Source: Embleya hyalina (GTDB lineage Bacteria > Actinomycetota > Actinomycetes > Streptomycetales > Streptomycetaceae). Taken from it: a DNA stretch of 64,000 nt. Of this stretch, positions 21,221-30,859 are shown piece by piece. The position numbers and the translations under genes were made by a program. Every line of letters starts with the position of its first letter. The first letter of the stretch is position 1. The notes under the pieces are model-generated. The model did no database searches and had not been told where the DNA came from. It saw nothing but the letters and a program-made list of their open reading frames with translations. The stretch is from the NCBI RefSeq assembly GCF_003967355.1, contig NZ_BIFH01000056.1, positions 1 through 64,000 of the forward strand, given 5' to 3'.

Positions 21221-21847
21221 TCAGGTGAGTTCGTCGTGTTCCAGGGCTGTGCAGAGCCAGGTGTTGGTGGGGTGGCGGGTGGGGGCGTCGCGTTCCAGGC
21301 GGAAGGCCAGGGTGAGGACCCAGGACGGGGCGCGTAGGCGGGCGTAGCCCTCGGCGATGCCGTCGGCCGGGGCGTGGCCGCCGCAGGACTCCACCCGCAG
21401 GTGTCCCACGTGGCGGGCGGCGAGGCGGCGGATCAGGTGTTGTGTGGTGCCGTAGACGGGGGCGGAGGCGTACGGGCGCAGCTGGGCGATCGCACGCCGG
21501 CCCGAGGCGATCTCGGCCAGCGCGTGGGCCAGCCGTCGCGAGCGCAGCCGGGCCTCGGCCGGGTCCGGTTCGGCCAGGGCGGGGACCAGGCGCAGGGCGG
21601 GTCGCGGGTCGCGTCGCGGCGCGAGGCGGGAACCCGGCCGGGAGTCGGATCCCTGCTCGGGATGGGGCAGCGGATGAGGCAGCGGGTGCGGGGCGTGGGC
21701 CAGGTTGCCGTGGACGAGGGCGGTGCGGCTTCCCGACGGGCGCAGGGGGATCACCTCGGCGACCGCCGCGGTGTCGAAGGGGGTTTCGCCGGCGGGGGCT
21801 CGGACCACGTACAGGCGTGGTGGCGAACCGGTGTTCGTGTGGACCAT
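21221..21847 (-). CDS. Rv3235-family protein
   Basis: The protein has 208 residues. The N-terminal half is Pro/His/Arg-rich, including a HPLPHPLPH run. The conserved C-terminal domain contains EIASGRRAIAQLRPYASAPVY, GTTQHLIRR, and the end PTNTWLCTALEHDEL. I recognise this as the actinobacterial Rv3235 family, which lies near secA in Mycobacterium as well; its function is unknown. ATG 21847 has GGGGAGG just upstream, better than the in-frame start at 21928. Confidence 0.75.
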   Translation of the reverse strand: MVHTNTGSPPRLYVVRAPAGETPFDTAAVAEVIPLRPSGSRTALVHGNLAHAPHPLPHPLPHPEQGSDSRPGSRLAPRRDPRPALRLVPALAEPDPAEARLRSRRLAHALAEIASGRRAIAQLRPYASAPVYGTTQHLIRRLAARHVGHLRVESCGGHAPADGIAEGYARLRAPSWVLTLAFRLERDAPTRHPTNTWLCTALEHDELT

Positions 21848-22089
21848 GGGTCCTCCCCGTGAAACGGACGTGACGGTCTTGGCGCACGTCGTCCCGCTCG
21901 TTCCCCCGACCGGGACGTGTGCAGGCACTTCCTAGCCGGCCGGCGCCGCCCGGTCAACCATTCGTCTGGTCACCGCTGCGATTACGCTGACGCGCGTCGA
22001 CTCACGCGTGGTGGCGCCGGGTCGGCCGTCGTTTCGGCGCCCTTCGTCCCCGAAGGAGTGTCCGGATTTCACTCGATTGGAGTCGCCCG

Positions 22090-22551
22090 ATGCGCGTGTT
22101 CATCCCTACGACGCCCGCCGGCCTGGCCGCGGTGCACGCCGCCGGCGGGATCGAGTCGGCGCCGCTGCCGGCGTACACGGTCACCGAGGCGTTTCGCGCG
22201 TGGTACGGGAGCGACGACGAGGAGGAGTTGGAGTACGGCGCGCTGACTCGCGCCGCCGAGGGCTCGCTCCGGCTGCTCGCGGGCGAACCGGGCGCGGTGC
22301 GTCGGGCCGTACTCGCGGCGGACGTGCCGGACACGCTGGTGACCGAGCGGTCCCAGGAGGGGCCGGGCGCGGTCCTGGTCGACGCGCGCGTGCCGCGCAA
22401 GCGGATCGCGGCGGTGCACATGGACACCGCCGACGCGGAGGAGGCGGTCGCCGCGGCGCTGGCGGGCGGGCTCACCGACGAGCTGATCGAGGCCACCGAG
22501 GAGCACGAGCTGCTGTGGTTCGCGACACAGGAGCTGGCCGACCTGCTGTGA
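22090..22551 (+). CDS. Conserved actinobacterial protein, DUF6912-like
   Basis: The protein has 153 residues. It starts MRVFIPTTPAGLAAVHAAGG and has an acidic middle (DDEEELEYGALTRAA), then VLVDARVPRKRIAAVHMDTADAEEAV and an acidic C-terminal helix. I recognise it as a small conserved protein of actinobacteria, annotated only by a domain-of-unknown-function label, and see no catalytic motif. GGAG lies eight bases before the ATG. The HAD hydrolase gene follows after 26 bases and is probably in the same operon. Confidence 0.75.
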   Translation: MRVFIPTTPAGLAAVHAAGGIESAPLPAYTVTEAFRAWYGSDDEEELEYGALTRAAEGSLRLLAGEPGAVRRAVLAADVPDTLVTERSQEGPGAVLVDARVPRKRIAAVHMDTADAEEAVAAALAGGLTDELIEATEEHELLWFATQELADLL

Positions 22552-22577
22552 CGACCGGCAGGGCACAATCAAGGTCC

Positions 22578-23237
22578 ATGACGAATCGGAATCCGCACCT
22601 GGTATGGGACTGGAACAGCACCCTGTTCCACGACCTGGACGCGATCATCGAGGCCACCAACGCCTCGTTCGCGCTGATCGGACAACCGCCGATGACGCTG
22701 GAGCGTTATCGGGAGCTCTACTGCGTGCCGGTGCCGAAGTTCTACGAGAAGGTCGTCGGCCGGGTCCCGGACGCGGCCGAGTGGATCCGACTCGACGCGG
22801 CCTTCCAGGAGGTCTACACCGTGCACAGCGCGCGCTGCGAACTCGCCGTCGGCGCGGACGAGCTGCTGCACGCCTGGCAGCGCGAGGGCGGTACCCAGTC
22901 GTTGTTGTCGCTGACCGCGCACGAGGCGCTGATGCCGTTCGTGCGCCGGTTCGGGATCGAGGAGCGGTTCGTCCGGGTGGACGGGCGGGTGGGTCCGCCG
23001 GGCGGCGGCAAGGCCGAGCACCTGGTGCGGCACCTGGCCGCGCTTGAGCGGGACCCGGCCGACGTGGTGCTGATCGGCGACGCCGCCGACGACGCGGCGG
23101 CGGCGCTGCACGTGGGCGCGCGGGTGGTGCTGTACGCGGGCGGCTCGCACGCGCGGGCCGGCCTGGAGGGGGTCGGTGTGCCCGTGGTGGATTCGCTCGC
23201 CGAGGCGGTCGAGCTCGCGCGTACCTACGTGCGCTGA
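22578..23237 (+). CDS. HAD-superfamily hydrolase
   Basis: The protein has 219 residues. Motif I is LVWDWNSTLFHD (Asp11 the expected nucleophile). A helical cap region follows, motif II Thr lies in SLTAHEAL, motif III Lys in GGGKAEHLV, and motif IV is VLIGDAADDAAAAL. The second acidic residue of motif I, usually Asp, is Asn13; many Streptomyces homologues seem to share a DWNGTL version, so phosphatase activity is uncertain but not excluded. Related proteins act as phosphatases of small phosphorylated metabolites. The substrate cannot be inferred. Confidence 0.85.
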   Translation: MTNRNPHLVWDWNSTLFHDLDAIIEATNASFALIGQPPMTLERYRELYCVPVPKFYEKVVGRVPDAAEWIRLDAAFQEVYTVHSARCELAVGADELLHAWQREGGTQSLLSLTAHEALMPFVRRFGIEERFVRVDGRVGPPGGGKAEHLVRHLAALERDPADVVLIGDAADDAAAALHVGARVVLYAGGSHARAGLEGVGVPVVDSLAEAVELARTYVR

Positions 23238-23282
23238 GGCCCCTCGCGCATCGATTGTCCGGTTCGTGGGCACTGCGCATCC

Positions 23283-24911
23283 ATGGATGCTGTGACCCGG
23301 GTACCCCGGCCGAGCAACGAACCCGTCCACGGCTACGCGCCGGGCAGCCCCGAGCGGGCCCGCCTGCAGGAGCGGCTCGCCGAGTTGTCCGCCGTACCCG
23401 TGGACCTGCCGCACACCATCGGCGGCGAACGACGGATGGGCGCGGGCAAGCGGGTGCAACTCGTCCAGCCGCATCGGCGCGCGGGCGAGCTGGGCACCCT
23501 CGCCAACGCGACCCACGACGACGCGCGGGCCGCGCTGACCGCGGCGAAGGAGGCCGCGCCCGAGTGGCGCGCGCTCGACTTCGACGATCGGGCGGCGATC
23601 ATCCTCAAGGCGGCCGACCTGCTCGCCGGGCCGTGGCGCGAGACCGTCGCCGCCGCGACCATGCTCGGTCAGGGCAAGACGGTGCAGCAGGCGGAGATCG
23701 ACGCGCCGTGCGAGCTGATCGACTTCTGGCGGTTCAACGTCGACTTCGCCCGGCGGATCCTGGCCGAGCAGCCGATCAGTTCCCCCGGGGTGTGGAACCG
23801 GCTGGACCACCGGCCGCTGGAAGGCTTCGTGTACGCGGTCACCCCGTTCAACTTCACCGCCATCGCCGGCAACCTGCCGACCGCGCCCGCGCTGATGGGC
23901 AACGTGGTGTTGTGGAAGCCCTCGCCCACCCAGGCGCTCGCCGCGCACCACCTGATGCGGCTGTTGGAGGCGGCCGGTCTGCCGCCGGGGGTGATCAACC
24001 TGCTGCACGGCGACGGCGTGGCGGTCTCCGACGTGGCGCTGGCCGACCCGGACTTCGCGGGGCTGCACTTCACCGGGTCCACCGCGACCTTCAAGCACCT
24101 GTGGCGGGGCATCGCCGACAACCTCGACGCCTACCACGGCTACCCCAGGATCGTCGGCGAGACCGGCGGCAAGGACTTCGTGGTCGCGCATCCCAGCGCC
24201 GACCACGACGTGTTGCGCACCGCGCTGGTGCGCGGCGCGTTCGAGTACCAGGGCCAGAAGTGTTCGGCCGCCTCGCGCGCCTACATCCCGCGCTCGATCT
24301 GGGAGAGCGAGTTCCGGGACGCCTTCCTGGCCGAGGTGGACGGGTTGTCGATGGGCGACGTGACCGACCTGAGCCACTTCATGGGCGCGGTGATCGACGA
24401 GCGCGCGTTCGCCAAGCTGAAGGCGGCGATCGACCGGGCGCACGCCGCCGACGGCCTGCGGGTACTCGCGGGCGGGACCTACGACGACGCGGTGGGCTGG
24501 TTCGTGCGGCCCACCGTGGTGCTCGCCGAGGATCCGTGGGACGAGGTGTTCACCACCGAGTACTTCGGGCCGTTCCTGGGCGTGCACGTGTACGAGGACC
24601 GCGACTGGGACACGATGCTCCGGCAGATGGAGTCGGCCGCGCCGTACGCGCTCACCGGTTCGGTGATCGCCCGCGATCGGCGCGCGCTGGCGCACGGCAC
24701 CGACTTCCTGCGCTTCGCGGCGGGCAACTTCTACCTCAACGACAAGCCCACCGGCGCGGTGGTGGGGCAGCAGCCGTTCGGCGGCGCGCGGGCGTCCGGC
24801 ACCAACGACAAGGCCGGCGCGATGCAGAACCTGATGCGCTGGACCAGCACCCGCACGATCAAGGAGACGTTCGACCCGCCGACCGACTACCGCTATCCGC
24901 ACATGGGCTGA
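23283..24911 (+). CDS. pruA: L-glutamate gamma-semialdehyde (delta-1-pyrroline-5-carboxylate) dehydrogenase
   Basis: The protein has 542 residues, the length of stand-alone P5C dehydrogenases. It oxidises glutamate semialdehyde to glutamate with NAD, the second step of proline breakdown. It shows TPFNFTAIAGNLPTAPALMGN and VLWKPSPTQALAAHHLM (cofactor binding), the general-base Glu in VGETGGKDF, and the nucleophilic Cys in EYQGQKCSAASRAYIP near residue 326. The C-terminus has QPFGGARASGTNDKAG. No strong ribosome site precedes ATG 23283, and GTG 23292 is a possible start. No proline dehydrogenase gene is adjacent. The large NAD-GDH downstream could take the glutamate onward to 2-oxoglutarate. 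Confidence 0.93.
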   Translation: MDAVTRVPRPSNEPVHGYAPGSPERARLQERLAELSAVPVDLPHTIGGERRMGAGKRVQLVQPHRRAGELGTLANATHDDARAALTAAKEAAPEWRALDFDDRAAIILKAADLLAGPWRETVAAATMLGQGKTVQQAEIDAPCELIDFWRFNVDFARRILAEQPISSPGVWNRLDHRPLEGFVYAVTPFNFTAIAGNLPTAPALMGNVVLWKPSPTQALAAHHLMRLLEAAGLPPGVINLLHGDGVAVSDVALADPDFAGLHFTGSTATFKHLWRGIADNLDAYHGYPRIVGETGGKDFVVAHPSADHDVLRTALVRGAFEYQGQKCSAASRAYIPRSIWESEFRDAFLAEVDGLSMGDVTDLSHFMGAVIDERAFAKLKAAIDRAHAADGLRVLAGGTYDDAVGWFVRPTVVLAEDPWDEVFTTEYFGPFLGVHVYEDRDWDTMLRQMESAAPYALTGSVIARDRRALAHGTDFLRFAAGNFYLNDKPTGAVVGQQPFGGARASGTNDKAGAMQNLMRWTSTRTIKETFDPPTDYRYPHMG

Positions 24912-24929
24912 GCGGCCGGGCGGGCGGGC

Positions 24930-25493
24930 TCAGGCCGGTGCCTTGGCGCGCAGGACCTGGACGAACTCGCGCATCCAGGCCGGGTGGTCGACCCAGCCGC
25001 GGGCGGAGACCAGGGTGCCGTCGACCACCGCCTCGCCGTCCACCCAGGTGGCGCCCGCCGCCCGTACGTCCGGCGCGATCGCCGGGTAGGCGGCGGTACG
25101 GCGCCCGTTGAGCACCCCCGCGGCGGCGCTGACCAGCGGCCCGTGGCAGATCTGCGCGACCGGCTTCTCGGCCGCGAAGAAGTGCCGCACGATGCGCTGC
25201 ACCACCGGGTTGTTGCGCAGGTACTCCGGCGCCCGGCCGCCCGGCAGCACCAGGGCCACGTAGTTCTCCGGCCGCACCTCCACGAAGGCGAAGTCGGCCG
25301 GCCACGTGTAGCCGGGCTTTTCGGTGAACGTGTCGTATCCGTCGACGAAGTCGTGCACGACGAAGTTGAGCTTCTTGCGCGAGGGCCCGGCCACGTGCAC
25401 GTCGTAGCCCTCCTCGCGCAGCCGCTGGTACGGGTAGAGCACCTCGAGCGATTCCGCCGCGTCGCCCGTGATCAACAGCACCTTCTTGGCCAT
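24930..25493 (-). CDS. DJ-1/PfpI-family glutamine-amidotransferase-like protein
   Basis: The protein has 187 residues. It starts MAKKVLLITGDAAESLEVLY and shows the family nucleophile elbow VAQICHGPL, with Cys116, plus GGRAPEYLRNNPVVQ and a Glu near residue 14-17 that normally pairs with the cysteine. Family members include proteases, deglycases and chaperones; the exact activity here is unknown. GGGGAG precedes the ATG. The frame stays open upstream to 25580 but without homology. It converges with pruA, 18 bases apart, and is divergent from the glutamate dehydrogenase gene. Confidence 0.88.
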   Translation of the reverse strand: MAKKVLLITGDAAESLEVLYPYQRLREEGYDVHVAGPSRKKLNFVVHDFVDGYDTFTEKPGYTWPADFAFVEVRPENYVALVLPGGRAPEYLRNNPVVQRIVRHFFAAEKPVAQICHGPLVSAAAGVLNGRRTAAYPAIAPDVRAAGATWVDGEAVVDGTLVSARGWVDHPAWMREFVQVLRAKAPA

Positions 25494-25894
25494 GACGATC
25501 GTCTCCCCACCGAGTTCGTCCGCCCGCGTCGCGTCGTTGCTCCCGCACCAAAGGTGCCCCGAGCGTGCGTCCGGGGGCAATGGGCAATCGCCGGCGCCTC
25601 GGAACCCGCGGGCTCAGGGCGACAGTGGTACGGGGTGTCCGGGCATAACCGAAAATTACTTACAGGGTGATCCGAGATCCCCTCTCGGCGGCCGAGGACC
25701 ACGCGAGTAGCCTGACGATGCGGCGACGCCGTGCGGGTCGCGTGCCGGGACGACGGAGTCCCGGAACCATCACCGACGCGCCGACGTCGCCTGAAACAGG
25801 TACTCGCGACAAAGCGGGTACCGGCAGTACACGGCCGGGCACGCCCGGGGACGGCAATGGTCACGCAACGGCGCGCGACAGGAGCGGCAGCATC
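25494..25894. promoter_or_regulatory. Divergent region between the DJ-1-like and NAD-GDH genes
   Basis: The 400 bases include a locally A/T-rich patch (about 25645-25672, CATAACCGAAAATTACTTAC) that stands out in this GC-rich DNA and probably holds a promoter for one or both genes. The plus strand is open from 25667 in frame with GDH, but the translation is Arg/Gly/Thr low complexity, so I leave it out of the gene. Confidence 0.4.
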
Positions 25895-28800
25895 ATGCAG
25901 AGCAAGCTGGACGAGGCGAAGGCGGAGCTTCTCGCCCGAGCGGCGGACGCGGCACGGGCGGCATCGTCACAGCACGGAGGCGGCGGGCCCGAGGGCCCGA
26001 ACCGGGTGGACCTCGATGTCCTCCTGTCCCGCTATTACCGGCACACCGCACCCGACGACCTGATCGACCGCGATCCGGTCGACGTATACGGTGCGGCGAT
26101 CTCGCACTGTCGACTCGCGGCGGGGCGCCCCCAGGGCACCGCGCGGGTCCGGGCGTACACGCCCACGGTGGAGGAGAACGGCTGGGCGTCGGGGCACACC
26201 GTGGTCGAGGTGGTCACCGACGACATGCCCTTCCTGGTGGACTCGGTCACCAACGAACTCTCCCGCCAGGAACGCAGTATCCACGTGGTGATCCACCCGC
26301 AGCTGATCGTCAGGCGCACCATCGCCGGCGAACTGCTGGAGATCGTGGACACCACCGACGCACACGGGGTGCCCGAGGACGCGATCGTCGAGTCCTGGAT
26401 GCACATCGAGATCGACCGGGAAACCGACCGCGAGGACCTGCGCGCGGTGGAGAGCGGGTTGCAGCGGATCATCAGCGACGTGCGCGAGGTGGTCGAGGAC
26501 TGGGCCAAGATGCGCGACACATCGCTGCGCCTGGCCGACGAACTCGCCAACGACCCGCCGGCGACGCTGCCGGAGGAGGAGATCGGCGAGGCGTGGGAGC
26601 TGCTGCGCTGGCTCTCCGAGGACCACTTCACCTTCCTGGGATACCGCGAATACGACCTGGTCTGCGAGAACGACGAGGACGTGCTGCGCGCGGTGCCCGG
26701 CACCGGGCTCGGCATCCTGCGCGCCGACCAGGACCTGTCGGCGGCCTTCAGCCGACTGTCCACCCAGGCCCGGGCCAAGGCCCGGGAGAAACAGTTGCTG
26801 ATCCTCACCAAGGCCAACTCGCGGGCCACCGTGCACCGCTCGGCCTACCTCGACTACATCGGCGTGAAGAAGTTCGACGCGGCCGGCAACGTGATCGGTG
26901 AGCGGCGCTTCCTGGGGCTGTTCAGCTCCGCCGCCTACACCGACAGCGTGCAGCGCATCCCCGTGGTGCGCCGCAAGGTGCACGCGGTGCTGGACAAGGC
27001 CGGCTTCCCGCCGGTCAGCCACGACGGCCGGGACCTGCTGCAGATCCTGGAGACGTACCCGCGCGACGACCTCTTCCAGATCGCCGTCGACGAACTGCAC
27101 GACATCGTGATCAGCGTGCTCTACCTCCAGGAGCGGCGCCGGTTGCGGCTGTTCCTGCGCAAGGACGAGTACGGCCGGTTCTACTCGGCCCTGGTCTACC
27201 TGCCGCGTGATCGCTACACCACCGAGATCCGGCTCAAGATGCAGGACATCCTGCTCGCCGAGCTGGCCGGTTCCGTCGTCGACTACACCGCGCGCAACAC
27301 CGAGTCCGTGCTCGCCCGCCTGCACTTCACCGTGCGCGTGCCCACCGGCGCCGAACTCGGCGACCCGGACGTGGACTACATCGAGCGCCTGCTCTCCGAG
27401 GCCACCCGCTCCTGGATCGACGACTTCGGCGAGGCCCTCGTCGCCGAATGCGGCGAGGAGAGCGCGTCCGAACTGTCCCGCCGCTACGCGCACGCGTTCA
27501 GCGAGGGGTACAAGTCGGACTTCCCGCCCCGGACCGCGGTCGCCGACCTCAAGCGGGTCGAGGAACTGACCCCCGAGGCGGACTTCACGCTCCACCTGTA
27601 CGAGCCGATAGGAGCACTGCCGGGCGAGCGGCGCTTCAAGATCTACCGCATCGGCGACTACGTCTCGCTGTCCGAGGTGTTGCCGATCCTGCAGCGGATG
27701 GGTCTGGAGGTCGTCGACGAGCGGCCCTACGAGCTGCACCGCGCCGACGGCACCGTGGCATGGGTGTACGACTTCGGTCTGCGCTACGACGCCTCGGCGA
27801 TGTACGGGCAGCCCGAGGACGTCAAGGAGTTGTTCCAGGACGCGTTCTCGGCGACCTGGACCGGGCGCGCGGAGAACGACGGATTCAACGCGCTGGTCTT
27901 CCGGGCCGGGCTGACCTGGCGCCAGGCGATGGTGCTGCGCGCCTACGCCAAGTACCAGCGCCAGGCCGGGGTCACGTTCGGGCAGGACTACATCGAGGGC
28001 GTCCTCGTCTCCAACCCGCACACCACCCGACTCCTGGTGAACCTGTTCGAGGCCCGCTTCTCGCCCGGCCACCAGCAGGCCGGCACCGAGTTGGTGGACG
28101 GCATCGTGGAGGCCATCGAGGGCGCGCTCGACCAGGTCGCCAGCCTGGACGAGGACCGCATCCTGCGCTCCTTCCTGGCGATGATCAAGGCCACCCTGCG
28201 GACCAACTTCTTCCAGCACCGCGAGGACGGCGAGGCGCACGACTACCTCTCGCTGAAGTTCGACCCGCACGAGATCCCGGACCTGCCGGCGCCGCGGCCC
28301 CGGTTCGAGATCTTCGTCTACTCGCCCCGGGTCGAGGGCGTACACCTGCGCTTCGGCGCGGTCGCGCGCGGCGGGCTGCGCTGGTCCGACCGGCGCGAGG
28401 ACTTCCGCACCGAGATCCTGGGCCTGGTCAAGGCGCAGATGGTCAAGAACACGGTGATCGTGCCGGTCGGCGCCAAGGGCGGATTCGTCTGCAAACAACT
28501 GCCCGACCCGAGCGACCGCGAGGCCTGGCTGGCCGAGGGCGTCGCCTGCTACCGCACCTTCATCGGCGCCCTGCTCGACATCACCGACAACCTCGTCGAC
28601 GGCGAGGTCGTGCCGCCGGCCGACGTGGTGCGCCACGACGCGGACGACACCTACCTGGTGGTGGCCGCCGACAAGGGCACCGCGACGTTCTCCGACATCG
28701 CCAACGCGGTGGCCGAGTCGTACGGGTTCTGGCTCGGCGACGCGTTCGCCTCCGGCGGCTCGGCCGGCTACGACCACAAGGGCATGGGCATCACCGCCCG

Positions 28801-30778
28801 CGGCGCGTGGGAGTCGGTCAAGCGGCACTTCCGCGAGCTGGGCCACGACACCCAGACCGAGGACTTCACCGTCGTCGGCATCGGCGACATGTCCGGCGAC
28901 GTGTTCGGCAACGGCATGCTGCTCTCCGAGCACATCCGGCTGATCGCCGCGTTCGACCACCGGCACATCTTCCTGGACCCGAACCCGGAGGCGGCGGTCT
29001 CCTTCGCCGAGCGCCGCCGGTTGTTCGACCTGCCGCGCAGCTCGTGGGCGGACTACGACACGAGCCTGATCTCGGCCGGCGGCGGTGTGTACCCGCGCAC
29101 CGCGAAGTCGGTGCCGATCAGCGCGCAGGTGCGCGAGGCCCTCGGGCTGCGCGCCGGGCTCGTCCGGCTCACCCCGGCGGAGCTGATGAAGGCGATCCTG
29201 CAGGCCCCCGCGGACCTGTTCTGGAACGGCGGCATCGGCACCTACATCAAGTCGAGCGGCGAGTCGCACGCCGACGTCGGCGACAAGGCCAACGACGCCA
29301 TCCGGGTCAACGGCGCCGACCTGCGGGTCAAGGTCGTCGGCGAGGGCGGCAACCTGGGCTGCACCCAGCTGGGCCGGGTCGAGTTCGCGCTCGCGGGCGG
29401 CCGGATCAACACCGACGCGATCGACAACTCGGCGGGCGTGGACACCTCGGACCACGAGGTGAACATCAAGATCCTGCTCAACCAGGTCACCGCCTCCGGC
29501 GACATGACCGGCAAGCAGCGCAACGAGCTGCTCGCGCAGATGACCGACGAGGTCGGCCACCTGGTCCTGGCCGCCAACTACGGCCAGAACTGGGCGCTGG
29601 CCAACGCCGTGGCGCAGGCGGCCAGCCTGCTGCACGTGCACATGCGGTACATGCGCCGGATGGTCCGCGACGGGCACCTCGACCGGGAGATCGAGTTCCT
29701 GCCGACGGACCGTCAGCTCCGCGAGCGGCAGCAGAACGGGCAGGCGATGACCCAGCCCGAACTGGCCGTGCTCCTGGCCTACACGAAGATCGTGATGGCC
29801 CAGGACCTGATCGCCTCCGACCTGCCCGACGATCCGTTCCTGGCCCGGGAGTCGTACCGCTACTTCCCGAGCGCGCTGCGGGCGAGGTTCGTCGAGCAGA
29901 TGGACCGGCACCCGCTGCGCCGGGACATCATCACCACCGTCGTGGTGAACGAGGTGGTCAACCTCGCGGGCATCACGTTCATGTTCCGCATGCGCGAGGA
30001 GACCGGCGCGTCGGCGGAGGAGGTCGCCCGGGCGCACATCACCGCACGGGAGATCTTCGGCGCGGACCGGATCATGGGCGCCATCGCGGCCCTGGACAAC
30101 AAGGTCCCGGCCGAGATGCAGACCACCCTGCGGCTGCACAGCCGGCGGCTGATCGAGCGGGCCACCCGCTGGTTCCTGGGCAGTCGGCGCGAGATCGACA
30201 TCGCCGCGCAGGTGGAGTTGTTCCGCGACGGCGTGGCCGAGGTGATCGCACACCTGCCCAAGGTGCTGCGCGGCTCGGACCTGGCCTGGATGGACGGGCT
30301 GTACGAGCAGTTCACCGCGGCGGGCGTGCCCACCGAACTGGCCACCGCGGTGGCCGGGATGTCCTCGGCGTACGCGGCCCTGGACATCGTCGAGGTGGCG
30401 ACCGAATCCGATCGCGGCGTGGTCGACGTCGCCCAGGTGTACTTCGACATCGCCGACCGGCTGCCGATCGCGCACCTGCTCGACCGGATCATCGAACTGC
30501 CGCGCAGCGACCGGTGGAAGTCGATGGCGCGGGCCTCGCTGCGCGAGGACCTGTACGCGGCGCAGGCCGGGCTCACCGCCGACGTGCTCGCCTCCGGCGA
30601 GCCGGAGGACACCCCGGAGCTGCGGTTCAAGGCGTGGGAGCACAAGAACGCGCCGGTGCTGGTGCGGGCGCGGTCCACGCTGGAGGAGTTGCAGGAGGCG
30701 GAGAACTACGACCTGGCGACGCTGTCGGTCGCCATGCGGGTGATCCGTACGCTGCTGCGGACGGGCGCCAAGAGCTGA
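25895..30778 (+). CDS. gdh: NAD-specific glutamate dehydrogenase, large (180-kDa class)
   Basis: The protein has 1627 residues, as expected for the L_180 class first known from Streptomyces clavuligerus and Pseudomonas. It converts glutamate to 2-oxoglutarate and ammonia with NAD. The N-terminal 700 or so residues are the regulatory region with ACT-like folds (MPFLVDSVTNELSRQERSIH). The catalytic core shows RGGLRWSDRREDFRTEILGL, KAQMVKNTVIVPVGAKGGF with the catalytic Lys, and the nucleotide-binding part VVGIGDMSGDVFGNGML. The C-terminal 400 residues are helical. ATG 25895 has AGGAG 11 bases upstream. A very strong hairpin follows the stop. Confidence 0.97.
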   Translation: MQSKLDEAKAELLARAADAARAASSQHGGGGPEGPNRVDLDVLLSRYYRHTAPDDLIDRDPVDVYGAAISHCRLAAGRPQGTARVRAYTPTVEENGWASGHTVVEVVTDDMPFLVDSVTNELSRQERSIHVVIHPQLIVRRTIAGELLEIVDTTDAHGVPEDAIVESWMHIEIDRETDREDLRAVESGLQRIISDVREVVEDWAKMRDTSLRLADELANDPPATLPEEEIGEAWELLRWLSEDHFTFLGYREYDLVCENDEDVLRAVPGTGLGILRADQDLSAAFSRLSTQARAKAREKQLLILTKANSRATVHRSAYLDYIGVKKFDAAGNVIGERRFLGLFSSAAYTDSVQRIPVVRRKVHAVLDKAGFPPVSHDGRDLLQILETYPRDDLFQIAVDELHDIVISVLYLQERRRLRLFLRKDEYGRFYSALVYLPRDRYTTEIRLKMQDILLAELAGSVVDYTARNTESVLARLHFTVRVPTGAELGDPDVDYIERLLSEATRSWIDDFGEALVAECGEESASELSRRYAHAFSEGYKSDFPPRTAVADLKRVEELTPEADFTLHLYEPIGALPGERRFKIYRIGDYVSLSEVLPILQRMGLEVVDERPYELHRADGTVAWVYDFGLRYDASAMYGQPEDVKELFQDAFSATWTGRAENDGFNALVFRAGLTWRQAMVLRAYAKYQRQAGVTFGQDYIEGVLVSNPHTTRLLVNLFEARFSPGHQQAGTELVDGIVEAIEGALDQVASLDEDRILRSFLAMIKATLRTNFFQHREDGEAHDYLSLKFDPHEIPDLPAPRPRFEIFVYSPRVEGVHLRFGAVARGGLRWSDRREDFRTEILGLVKAQMVKNTVIVPVGAKGGFVCKQLPDPSDREAWLAEGVACYRTFIGALLDITDNLVDGEVVPPADVVRHDADDTYLVVAADKGTATFSDIANAVAESYGFWLGDAFASGGSAGYDHKGMGITARGAWESVKRHFRELGHDTQTEDFTVVGIGDMSGDVFGNGMLLSEHIRLIAAFDHRHIFLDPNPEAAVSFAERRRLFDLPRSSWADYDTSLISAGGGVYPRTAKSVPISAQVREALGLRAGLVRLTPAELMKAILQAPADLFWNGGIGTYIKSSGESHADVGDKANDAIRVNGADLRVKVVGEGGNLGCTQLGRVEFALAGGRINTDAIDNSAGVDTSDHEVNIKILLNQVTASGDMTGKQRNELLAQMTDEVGHLVLAANYGQNWALANAVAQAASLLHVHMRYMRRMVRDGHLDREIEFLPTDRQLRERQQNGQAMTQPELAVLLAYTKIVMAQDLIASDLPDDPFLARESYRYFPSALRARFVEQMDRHPLRRDIITTVVVNEVVNLAGITFMFRMREETGASAEEVARAHITAREIFGADRIMGAIAALDNKVPAEMQTTLRLHSRRLIERATRWFLGSRREIDIAAQVELFRDGVAEVIAHLPKVLRGSDLAWMDGLYEQFTAAGVPTELATAVAGMSSAYAALDIVEVATESDRGVVDVAQVYFDIADRLPIAHLLDRIIELPRSDRWKSMARASLREDLYAAQAGLTADVLASGEPEDTPELRFKAWEHKNAPVLVRARSTLEELQEAENYDLATLSVAMRVIRTLLRTGAKS

Positions 30779-30791
30779 CCGACACGAACGA

Positions 30792-30831
30792 CCGCCGGCC
30801 CGGAACCCCGCTCGGGGTTCCGGGCCGGCGG
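30792..30831. terminator. Bidirectional hairpin after NAD-GDH
   Basis: This is a perfect 18-bp stem (CCGCCGGCCCGGAACCCC and its complement) with a four-base loop, GCTC. It lies 13 bases after the GDH stop and 28 bases before the end of the convergent membrane gene, so it can stop transcription from both sides. It has no T-run. Confidence 0.85.
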
Positions 30832-30859
30832 CCGGTGGTTCGTGTGTTCCGCGAGCCTT

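Noticed and set aside
20832-21887. Minus-strand frame with QPIRHQTRAR decapeptide repeats
   Set aside because: Produced by the 30-bp intergenic array and by the antisense of other sequence; no signal peptide, no ribosome site, no homology.
25967-30643. 1558-residue open frame antisense to NAD-GDH
   Set aside because: It is a mirror of GC3-biased coding sequence; the translation has no domain and the opposite strand codes a full-length known enzyme.
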